Positions 1 to 4,989 of a stretch of 6,955 bases of DNA are shown here, piece by piece. Position 1 is the stretch's first letter. Each line of letters opens with the position of its first letter. Source of the DNA: an uncultured Actinomycetes bacterium (GTDB lineage: Bacteria > Actinomycetota > Actinomycetes > S36-B12); the NCBI GenBank assembly GCA_937902285.1, contig CALGTB010000174.1:1-6955 (forward strand). Direction: 5' to 3'. A program made the translations under genes and the position numbers. The notes below the pieces were generated by a model, which was not told where the DNA came from, ran no database searches, and saw only the letters and a list, made by a program, of their open reading frames with translations.

Positions 1-122
1 ATGTCACGACGGGGCGCTACAAGCTGAGCGACGAGGCACTGGCCGAGCAGCCGCTGGCCGGTGCCCTGCTTCGGTTCCGGCCCGGGGTGCGCGGACGGCC
101 GCAGCACGTCTTCGGGGGCTAG
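1..122 (+). CDS. C-terminal end of an unidentified protein (5' truncated by window edge)
   Basis: An open plus-strand frame enters from the left edge (codons from base 3) and ends at TAG 120-122. It gives 39 residues, starting VTTGRYKLSDEALAEQ and ending RGRPQHVFGG. The tail is basic and hydrophilic, with no membrane segment or recognisable motif, so I cannot name the family. It is treated as coding because the frame is open to the edge, its codons mostly end in G or C like its neighbours, and its stop fits exactly against the convergent thioesterase stop in one CTAG. The reading frame could be a chance one, since only about 120 bases are visible. Confidence 0.5.
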   Translation, partial: VTTGRYKLSDEALAEQPLAGALLRFRPGVRGRPQHVFGG

Positions 123-505
123 GACTGCTCCGGCAGGAAGGTGTCGCGGTCGACGATGAAGCGCACGTGGCTGCCGCGGCCGATGTCGACGGTCTCGTCG
201 CCGACCTGCTGCGTGGCGCTGACGTCGAACCGCACCATCGCGCCCTCGACGGCCACGACCTCGGCCAGGGCCGTGACGTGCGTGCCGACCGGGGACGGGG
301 CGAGGTGGCGCACGTCGACGCGCGAGCCGACCGACGTGCGCTCGGGCGGGAGCTGCCCGGCGAGCGCCTGGCAGGCGGCCGCCTCCATGAGCGCGATGAG
401 GATCGGGGTGGCGAGGACCGGAAGGTCGCCGCTGCCGAGGGCGATGGCGGTGTCGCCGTCGCCCACGGTGCGCACGACTCCACTGGCGGATCCCACAATG
501 ACCAT
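119..505 (-). CDS. FlK-like hotdog-fold acyl-CoA thioesterase
   Basis: A 128-residue single-domain protein resembling fluoroacetyl-CoA thioesterase FlK, a cytosolic hotdog enzyme that hydrolyses small acyl-CoAs. The FlK active-site trio Thr-Glu-His appears as T33, E41 and H67, with the same spacing as in FlK (8 and 26 residues), in the contexts LATP, LMEAAA and VRHLAPSPVG. A further shared block, IGRGSHVRFIV, lies near residues 106-116. The gating phenylalanine of FlK just before the Thr seems replaced by leucine (L28, with a one-residue gap), so the substrate is probably not fluoroacetyl-CoA. The start was set at ATG 505 because AGGAGG lies 5 bases upstream; an upstream in-frame ATG at 577 adds only Arg-rich sequence. 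It is the last gene of the minus-strand run and its TAG overlaps the convergent neighbour's stop. Family is confident, substrate unknown. Confidence 0.88.
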   Translation of the reverse strand: MVIVGSASGVVRTVGDGDTAIALGSGDLPVLATPILIALMEAAACQALAGQLPPERTSVGSRVDVRHLAPSPVGTHVTALAEVVAVEGAMVRFDVSATQQVGDETVDIGRGSHVRFIVDRDTFLPEQS

Positions 506-510
506 GTGCT

Positions 511-516
511 CCTCCT
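511..516 (-). promoter_or_regulatory. Shine-Dalgarno setting the thioesterase start
   Basis: On the minus strand AGGAGG is followed by the 5-base spacer AGCAC and then ATG at 505. This consensus site fixes the start over the longer in-frame ATG at 577, which has no comparable signal. Confidence 0.8.
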
Positions 517-540
517 GGAGGCTGCTCGGCCACGAGTGCC

Positions 541-556
541 GCCGCCGGTCGGCGGC
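541..556. repeat. Perfect 6-bp GC hairpin between the small ORF and the thioesterase gene
   Basis: GCCGCC, a 4-base GGTC loop and GGCGGC make a perfect inverted repeat in the 113-base gap between 506 and 618. There is no T-run on either side, so it is not a classical intrinsic terminator. On the minus strand it would sit in the leader of the thioesterase mRNA or at the tail of the regulator/small-ORF transcript. Such stems arise readily by chance in GC-rich DNA. The rest of the gap shows no clear promoter. Confidence 0.3.
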
Positions 557-618
557 TCGCGGATGTGCCGGGCCCATCCTGCTACCGGGAGGCGTGCGCA
601 GTCCTGCCGTCGCCGTCT

Positions 619-744
619 CTAGGAGATGCGTGGAACGCCGATCATGGTGCGGTCATCCAGGACGAGCATCTGGTTGCCGCGCTCCTGGCTCGGGTAGTAC
701 GGCGTGCGGGGGACGCGGTTCTCGCGTCGGGGGAGCCTAGGCAT
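619..744 (-). CDS. Small 41-residue ORF coupled to the ArsR-like gene, function unknown
   Basis: ATG 744 opens a 41-codon frame ending at TAG 619-621. The protein starts MPRLPRRENRVPRTPYY and ends DDRTMIGVPRIS: a basic, proline- and arginine-rich first half and a short hydrophobic C-terminal stretch, with no cysteines, signal peptide or membrane helix. The case for translation is the start: AAGGGAGG lies 5 bases upstream, inside the last codons of the regulator, and the ORF overlaps the regulator's end by 8 bases, the usual geometry of translational coupling. I do not recognise the family. It could be a small partner of the regulator, the remnant of a longer downstream gene, or a fortuitous frame. 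Confidence 0.5.
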   Translation of the reverse strand: MPRLPRRENRVPRTPYYPSQERGNQMLVLDDRTMIGVPRIS

Positions 745-1348
745 CGTCGCCTCCCTTCGATGGCTTGTCGGTGGGGCCTTGCATGCGGTCGTCGGCGACG
801 GCCAGCGCGAGCATCCGCACGGGTCGTGAGCCCTCGGGTCGCAGCGCAGGGTCCGCGATCCGCTCGCGGTAGGTCCCGAGGAGGTCGAAGACCAGCTGGT
901 CGAGGGCCTCCATCTCGGCGGCGGTCATCCACCCCATGCTCTGCGTGGCGATGACGGCGTCGCCCCATCCGTCGGGCTGCACCCGCGACATCGCGTCCTT
1001 GACGAGGGCGAGCTCGCGGTCGATGAACACGGCGGTGAGGGATCGGGCGGCCTCGGTGAAGGCCGGGTCGCTGCTCGTCTCGTGCCACTCCATGCCCTGG
1101 CTGGTGCGCTGCCATGGCCGCTGCCGGCCGGTGGCACCGGGCACCTCCTCGATCAGCCCGTACTTCGCGAGCTGGCGCAGGTGCCACGAGCAGTTGGCCG
1201 GGCTCTCGCCGACGAGGTCGGCGGCGGTCGTCGCGGTCAGCGGGCCGTGGAGCGTCAGCGCCTCGAGGAGCTCGAGCCGGAGCGGGTGCGCGAGGGCGCG
1301 AAGGGCATGTGCGTCATCGATCTTCCGGACGCCGGTCGGGGTGGTCAT
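737..1348 (-). CDS. ArsR-like winged helix-turn-helix transcriptional regulator
   Basis: A 203-residue one-component DNA-binding regulator. The N-terminal winged helix (about residues 12-82) has the HTH_20/ArsR signature: RALAHPLRLELLEAL (17-31), then the recognition region ADLVGESPANCSWHLRQLAKYGLIEE (about 43-68) and a wing around GATGRQRPWQ. The remaining 120 residues are mostly helical with no known ligand domain; they may serve for dimerisation or effector binding. Only one cysteine (C53) is present, inside the HTH, so it is unlikely to be a metal sensor. It begins at ATG 1348 with no Shine-Dalgarno, and a -35/-10 pair places the transcript start at or next to the ATG, so it is probably translated from a leaderless mRNA. 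A palindrome over the promoter suggests autoregulation. Its targets and inducer are unknown; acyl-CoA or a related lipid is a guess from context. Confidence 0.88.
   Translation of the reverse strand: MTTPTGVRKIDDAHALRALAHPLRLELLEALTLHGPLTATTAADLVGESPANCSWHLRQLAKYGLIEEVPGATGRQRPWQRTSQGMEWHETSSDPAFTEAARSLTAVFIDRELALVKDAMSRVQPDGWGDAVIATQSMGWMTAAEMEALDQLVFDLLGTYRERIADPALRPEGSRPVRMLALAVADDRMQGPTDKPSKGGDDA
750..757 (-). promoter_or_regulatory. Strong Shine-Dalgarno for the small ORF
   Basis: AAGGGAGG on the minus strand, 5 bases before ATG 744, lies within the final codons of the ArsR-like gene. It also encodes Lys-Gly-Gly of the regulator, so it could be partly coincidental, but the match and spacing are close to ideal. 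Confidence 0.55.
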
Positions 1349-1351
1349 GCA

Positions 1352-1369
1352 TATAAAGATATCTTTCTA
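1352..1369. promoter_or_regulatory. Palindromic operator candidate over the regulator's -10 region
   Basis: AAAGATATCTTT (1355-1366) is a perfect 12-bp palindrome, extendable to 18 bp with one mismatched pair. A second overlapping inverted pair, TCTTT-CT-AAAGA (1362-1373), adds a third half-site toward the -35. It covers the -10 and part of the spacer, where a bound winged-helix dimer would block RNA polymerase. It is conspicuously AT-rich in GC-rich surroundings. The most likely binder is the ArsR-like protein encoded immediately downstream (inference). I see no second copy elsewhere in the window. Confidence 0.6.
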
Positions 1370-1384
1370 AAGACTTCTTGTCAA
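1356..1384 (-). promoter_or_regulatory. Sigma-70-type promoter of the ArsR-like gene, leaderless start
   Basis: On the minus strand a perfect TTGACA (1384-1379) is followed after exactly 17 bases by TATCTT (1361-1356), matching the -10 consensus at four of six positions. A start 7 bases or so beyond the -10 falls at about 1350-1348, i.e. on the ATG at 1348. No ribosome-binding sequence lies before that ATG. The -35 lies in the 43-base gap after the acyl-CoA dehydrogenase stop at 1392, so the regulator can be expressed independently of the upstream operon. Confidence 0.75.
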
Positions 1385-1391
1385 ACCGTCC

Positions 1392-2489
1392 TCACGTGGG
1401 GGTGAGCCCCTCGGCGAGCACCGCGCGGTGGTGCGCCGCGGTGCCCAGCGCCACCTGGTCGGCCTTCGCGCGCTTGAGGTAGAGGTGCGCGGGATGCTCC
1501 CACGTCATGCCGATCCCGCCGTGCAGCTGCACGCACTCCTCGGCCGCCAGCACGGCGACGTCGGAGCAGTAGGCCTGCGCCAGCCCGACGGCGACCGCCG
1601 CCTCGTCGCCGCCGGCATCGACGAGGACCGCCGCGTTGCGGGCGGCGGCGCGCGCCGAGTTCACGGCGATCCACAGCCGGGCCATGCGGTGCTTCAGCGC
1701 CTGGAACGACCCGATCGGACGGCCGAACTGGTTGCGCTGCTTCGTGTAGGCGACGGTCGACTCCAGGCACCATTCGGCCAGCCCGACCTGCTCCGAGGCG
1801 AGCATCGCGCCGCCCGCCAGCAGCCCCGCGCGAACCGCGGACTCTGCGTCCGCGCCGCGCGCCAGCTCGGTGGCCGGTGCCGCCGTGAACCCGACGTCGG
1901 CGACCGGACGGGTCATGTCGAACGACGACCGCATCGTGACGGACGTGCTCCCCGACTGCGGCTCGATCGCCTGCAGTGTCAGCACGGTGCCGTCGAGAGC
2001 CGGCACGATCATCAGCGTGGCCAGCTCGCAGCCGGCCACCGCGTGGACCCGACCGGTGACGAGTCCGCCGGCCACCGTCGGCAGCGTGAGGTCGCCGAGG
2101 TCCATCGTCGTCAGCGGCACCGTCAGCACGGCCACCGCCGAGCCGTCGACCAGCGTGCGGACGAGATCGCCCGCGCCGCAGGACACGAGAACGCGCGTGG
2201 CGATCACCGACGAGGTGAGGAAGGGGATGGGTGCGACGACGCGGCCCAGCTCCTCCATGACGACGGCCACCTCGCGGGAGGTGGCCCCGCCGCCTCCGAG
2301 CGACTCGTCGATGCCGAGGCCCGCCAGCTCCATGGCGTCGCTCACGGCCCGCCACGCGTCGGACGCGACGGACGTGTCGCCGTCGTAGGCCTCGGTCACG
2401 CGCTCCGACGGGCAGGTCGCGGCGAGCAGCGCCCGCACGCTCTCGCGCAGCGCGTCCTCGGTGTCGCTGTAGAGCAGGTCGGCGCTCAT
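1392..2489 (-). CDS. Acyl-CoA dehydrogenase family protein, small subunit lacking the catalytic glutamate
   Basis: A 365-residue acyl-CoA dehydrogenase-fold protein. Family blocks are visible: RNQFGRPIGSFQALKHRMA from R252 and QLHGGIGMTWEH at 321-332, parts of the flavin-binding C-terminal helical domain. The N-terminal and middle domains are divergent, with none of the usual substrate/FAD motifs (no SEPGAGSD, no GQKVWTS). Where medium-chain enzymes carry the catalytic Glu in the EG(G)TS motif, this protein reads QVALGT with A347; at the alternative isovaleryl-type position the residue seems to be Gly. It is therefore probably not active alone. Its ATG overlaps the TGA of the larger dehydrogenase in ATGA, so the two are translationally coupled. 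This matches the heterotetrameric FadE pairs of mycobacterial steroid side-chain oxidation (such as FadE28-FadE29), where one subunit supplies the base. The start at 2489 was chosen for the coupling and the normal N-terminus; upstream codons in frame are low-complexity shadow. Confidence 0.9.
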   Translation of the reverse strand: MSADLLYSDTEDALRESVRALLAATCPSERVTEAYDGDTSVASDAWRAVSDAMELAGLGIDESLGGGGATSREVAVVMEELGRVVAPIPFLTSSVIATRVLVSCGAGDLVRTLVDGSAVAVLTVPLTTMDLGDLTLPTVAGGLVTGRVHAVAGCELATLMIVPALDGTVLTLQAIEPQSGSTSVTMRSSFDMTRPVADVGFTAAPATELARGADAESAVRAGLLAGGAMLASEQVGLAEWCLESTVAYTKQRNQFGRPIGSFQALKHRMARLWIAVNSARAAARNAAVLVDAGGDEAAVAVGLAQAYCSDVAVLAAEECVQLHGGIGMTWEHPAHLYLKRAKADQVALGTAAHHRAVLAEGLTPT

Positions 2490-3664
2490 CGGGGGGAGTC
2501 CTTCCAGGCCATGCCCTTGTCGGGTCGGTGCTCCGGCGGGAGGCCCAGCACCTTCTCCGCGATGATGTTGAGCAGGATCTCGGACGTGCCGCCCTCGATC
2601 GAGTTGCCCTTCGCTCGCAGGTAGCGGTAGCCAGCGTCGCGGCCGGTGAACTCGACGATGGTGGGTCGCACCATCTCCCAGTCGCCGTAGCCCAGGCCGT
2701 CTGCGCCCAGCAGCTCGATCTCGAGGCCGCTGAGCTCCTGGGCGAGCCGGGCGAAGGTGACCTTGAGCGCGGAGCCCTCGGGACCGGGCTTGCCGGCCTC
2801 GAGCTGCTGCTTCATGCGTGCGGCGGCGAGGTCGGCCACCTTGGCGTCGACCCACAGGCTCATGAAGCGATCGCGCGTGCGCTCACGCGTCGACTCGGGC
2901 GCGGACCGCCAGGTGCGCTCCACGACATCAACCATCGTCTGCTCGACCTCGGCGTCGCTGTTGCCGATGGACACCCGCTCGTTGGCGAGCGTCGTCATGG
3001 CGACCAGCCAGCCGTTGTTGACGTCGCCGAGCCGGTCGGTGTCGGGGATGACGACGTCGGTCAGGAAGACCTCGTTGAACTCGGCCTCCCCGGTGATCTG
3101 GCGCAGGGGGCGCACCTCGACTCCCGGGTCGCGCATGTCCAGCGCGAAGTAGGTGAGGCCGCTGTGCTTGGGCAGGTCGGGGTCGGTGCGCGCCAGCAGC
3201 AGCGCATAGACCGCATTGTGGGCGTTCGACGTCCAGACCTTCTGCCCGTTGACGACCCAGCCGTCACCCGTGCGGACCGCGCGCGTCGCGACGTTGGCCA
3301 GGTCCGAGCCGGCGCCGGGCTCGCTGAAGAGCTGGCACCAGATCTCCTCGCCTGTCCAGAGCGGACGGAGCAGCCGCTCCTTCTGCTCGTCGGTGCCGAC
3401 GGCGAAGATGGTCGGCGCGGCCATGCCCAGGCCGATGCCGTTGGCAAGGGCGTTGTTGTCGGGGAAGCCGGCCGCCGTGAACGCCGCCTCGACGGCGCGC
3501 TGGTCCTCAGGCGCGCAGCCCAGGCCGCCGAGGCCCGCGGGCCGGGCGACCCACGCGAGCCCCGCGTCGTAGCGCGCCCGCAGCGACTCCTCGCGCGGCG
3601 TCGCTGGGTCCCAGCTCTCGATGAACTCGCGGGCCAGGTCGATCGCCGGCCGTGCGTCGCTCAC
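2486..3664 (-). CDS. Acyl-CoA dehydrogenase, large (catalytic) subunit
   Basis: A 392-residue full-length acyl-CoA dehydrogenase, FAD-dependent, catalysing alpha,beta-dehydrogenation of an acyl-CoA. In order: N-terminal helical domain (about 1-105), middle beta domain with CQLFSEPGAGSD (110-121) and GQKVWTSNAHNA (140-151), C-terminal helical domain with SIEGGTSEILLNIIAEKVLG. Two candidate catalytic bases are present: E357 in the EGGTSEI motif (medium-chain type) and E229 in ANERVSIG (isovaleryl/long-chain type, also used by some mycobacterial heteromeric FadE enzymes). The start is GTG 3664, sharing GTGA with the TGA of the MaoC hydratase upstream; the small dehydrogenase starts inside this gene's stop. 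Gene order implies coordinated production of both subunits. Substrate is not readable from sequence; a branched, steroid-derived or otherwise bulky acyl-CoA is an inference from the pairing. Confidence 0.94.
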   Translation of the reverse strand: MSDARPAIDLAREFIESWDPATPREESLRARYDAGLAWVARPAGLGGLGCAPEDQRAVEAAFTAAGFPDNNALANGIGLGMAAPTIFAVGTDEQKERLLRPLWTGEEIWCQLFSEPGAGSDLANVATRAVRTGDGWVVNGQKVWTSNAHNAVYALLLARTDPDLPKHSGLTYFALDMRDPGVEVRPLRQITGEAEFNEVFLTDVVIPDTDRLGDVNNGWLVAMTTLANERVSIGNSDAEVEQTMVDVVERTWRSAPESTRERTRDRFMSLWVDAKVADLAAARMKQQLEAGKPGPEGSALKVTFARLAQELSGLEIELLGADGLGYGDWEMVRPTIVEFTGRDAGYRYLRAKGNSIEGGTSEILLNIIAEKVLGLPPEHRPDKGMAWKDSPR

Positions 3665-4116
3665 GCAGGCACCACGACGGTGATCATCTCGGCGATGCAG
3701 GCCGGCTTCCCGCCGTCCTCCATGTGCACCTCGACGGTCATCGTCGCGCGCACCCCGAGGTCGATCTCCTCGATGCCGGTAAGGCTGCAGCGGGCCATGA
3801 CCCGTGAGTCGACGGGTACCGGGCGGATGAAGCGCACCTTGTTGGAGCCGTAGTTCATGAAGAGCGCGACCTTCTCGACCGTGAAGACCTCAGCCATGAG
3901 CACGGGCACGAGGCTGAGGGTGAGGAAGCCGTGCGCGATCGTCGAGCCGAACGGGCCGTCGGCCGCGCGCACGGGATCGACGTGGATCCACTGGTGGTCG
4001 CCGGTGGCGTCGGCGAACAGGTTGATCCGCTCCTGCGTCACCGTGATCCACGAGCTGTCGCCCAGATGCTCGCCCACGGCGGCGCAGAAGGCCGGGACGT
4101 CTTCGAACACGCGCAT
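3661..4116 (-). CDS. MaoC-type (R)-specific enoyl-CoA hydratase
   Basis: A 151-residue single-hotdog MaoC protein like mycobacterial Rv0130 (HtdZ), which hydrates trans-2-enoyl-CoA to (3R)-hydroxyacyl-CoA. The hydratase-2 motif is intact: ADATGDHQWIHVDPVRA (35-51), with catalytic D40 and H45, followed by PFGSTIAHGFLTLSL. The positions and total length agree with those I recall for Rv0130. The start is the second of two nearby ATGs: AGGGAG, overlapping the stop of the preceding reductase gene, is 7 bases from ATG 4116 but only 1 base from ATG 4122. The 3' end overlaps the GTG of the large acyl-CoA dehydrogenase. In the pathway it would act just after the dehydrogenase pair, and its R-product suits the FabG-like reductase encoded upstream. 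The acyl chain preferred is unknown. Confidence 0.92.
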   Translation of the reverse strand: MRVFEDVPAFCAAVGEHLGDSSWITVTQERINLFADATGDHQWIHVDPVRAADGPFGSTIAHGFLTLSLVPVLMAEVFTVEKVALFMNYGSNKVRFIRPVPVDSRVMARCSLTGIEEIDLGVRATMTVEVHMEDGGKPACIAEMITVVVPA

Positions 4117-4123
4117 CGCCATA

Positions 4124-4129
4124 CTCCCT
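4124..4129 (-). promoter_or_regulatory. Shine-Dalgarno choosing the MaoC start
   Basis: AGGGAG on the minus strand overlaps the stop of the preceding reductase gene. It is 7 bases from ATG 4116 and only 1 base from ATG 4122, favouring 4116 as the start of the hydratase. Confidence 0.65.
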
Positions 4130-4889
4130 AGGTCGCCGGTCCGCCGGTCACGTAGATGACCTGCCCACTGATGAACGAGGCCTCGTCCGAGACGAGGAAC
4201 GCCACGGTTGCGGCGATGTCGTCCGGCTGGCCGATGCGTCGCACGGCGATCTGCGAGGAGGCACCCGCGACGAAGTCGTCCCACGAGATGCCCATGCGGT
4301 CGGCCGTGGCGCGCGTCATGTCCGACTCGACGAAGCCGGGCGCGATGGCGTTGGCGGTCACCCCGAACGGCCCCAGCTCGATCGCGAGGGTCTTGGTGAA
4401 CCCCTGGAGGCCGGCCTTGGCAGCGGAGTAGTTGACCTGCCCGCGATTGCCGAGCGCCGAGATGCTCGACAGGTTGACGACCCGGCCCCACTTCGCCTCG
4501 ACCATGTACTTCTGGGTCGCCCGGCACATGAGGAAGCCGCCGCGCAGGTGCACGGACATCACCGAGTCCCACTCGGCGAGGCTCATCTTGAACAGCAGGT
4601 TGTCGCGGGTGATGCCGGCGTTGTTGATCAGCACCGTGGGGGCACCGAGCAGCGCGGCGACGCGCTCGACCGCCGCCGCCACCGACTCCTCGGACCCGAC
4701 ATCGGCGCCGATGGCCGCGGCCTGGCCGCCCGCCGAGGTGATCTCGTCGACGACCGCGCCGCACGCGTCCTCGTCGAGGTCGAGCACGGCGACGGCGAAC
4801 CCGTCGCGGGCGAGGCGGCGTGCTGTGGCGGCTCCGATGCCGCGGGCCGCTCCGGTGACGATGGCGGTGCGCGTGGGGGTGTCGGTCAT
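4128..4889 (-). CDS. FabG-like short-chain dehydrogenase/reductase (3-hydroxyacyl-CoA/3-oxoacyl)
   Basis: A 253-residue classical SDR. The dinucleotide motif TGAARGIG is at 12-19, NNAG at 89-92, the catalytic Ser at S141 (NLSSIS) and YSAAK at 154-158 (Y154, K158). PGFVESDM and the C-terminal SGQVIYVTGG are FabG-like. The tetrad Asn position reads VHLRG with His (H114) instead of Asn, as in some peroxisomal multifunctional-enzyme-type (3R)-hydroxyacyl-CoA dehydrogenases. D37 at the end of beta-2 (VLDLDE) suggests NAD(H) over NADP(H), consistent with a catabolic role. It is the first gene of the minus-strand operon, 11 bases before the MaoC hydratase, so oxidation of the R-hydroxyacyl-CoA made by that enzyme is the likely job; biosynthetic 3-oxoacyl-ACP reduction is the alternative. 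No good Shine-Dalgarno precedes ATG 4889. Confidence 0.92.
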   Translation of the reverse strand: MTDTPTRTAIVTGAARGIGAATARRLARDGFAVAVLDLDEDACGAVVDEITSAGGQAAAIGADVGSEESVAAAVERVAALLGAPTVLINNAGITRDNLLFKMSLAEWDSVMSVHLRGGFLMCRATQKYMVEAKWGRVVNLSSISALGNRGQVNYSAAKAGLQGFTKTLAIELGPFGVTANAIAPGFVESDMTRATADRMGISWDDFVAGASSQIAVRRIGQPDDIAATVAFLVSDEASFISGQVIYVTGGPAT

Positions 4890-4989
4890 GGGCCTAGTCT
4901 GCACCGGCACAGCAGGCGTTCCCCGGTGAATGCGCGGAATACTCGGCATGACGCACGCCGCAGCCGGATGGTCGGGAGGTACGACCCGC
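4890..4989. promoter_or_regulatory. Divergent intergenic region between the oxidation operon and the WS/DGAT gene
   Basis: One hundred bases separate the divergent starts at 4889 and 4990, so promoters for both transcripts should lie here. A perfect inverted repeat CACCGG (4902-4907) / CCGGTG (4923-4928), with half-site centres 21 bp apart, is a possible regulator site. AATACT (4938-4943) is a weak plus-strand -10 candidate without a convincing -35. No KstR-like AACnnGTT core and no copy of AAAGATATCTTT is seen. GGGAGG (4974-4979) is the ribosome-binding site of the WS/DGAT gene, 10 bases before ATG 4990. Confidence 0.5.

Noticed and set aside
506..618. Promoter for the FlK-like thioesterase in its upstream gap
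   Set aside because: CAGGAT-like -10 sequences can be picked out but no -35 at suitable spacing; not better than background.
642..1187. Second minus-strand frame overlapping the regulator, 181 codons
   Set aside because: Arg/Ala-rich frame-shifted shadow of the ArsR-like gene with no motif.
1428..2624. Plus-strand open frame of 398 codons opposite the small acyl-CoA dehydrogenase
   Set aside because: Composition rich in Arg, His and Gly with no family resemblance, and fully antisense to a recognisable gene.
2528..3853. Plus-strand open frame of 441 codons opposite the large acyl-CoA dehydrogenase
   Set aside because: Antisense shadow; the opposite strand carries SEPGAGSD and EGGTSEI in frame with proper coupling to its neighbours.
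4930..4989. Earlier WS/DGAT start at ATG 4930
   Set aside because: It would place the GGGAGG site inside the gene and add 20 residues before the typical family N-terminus; 4990 is better.
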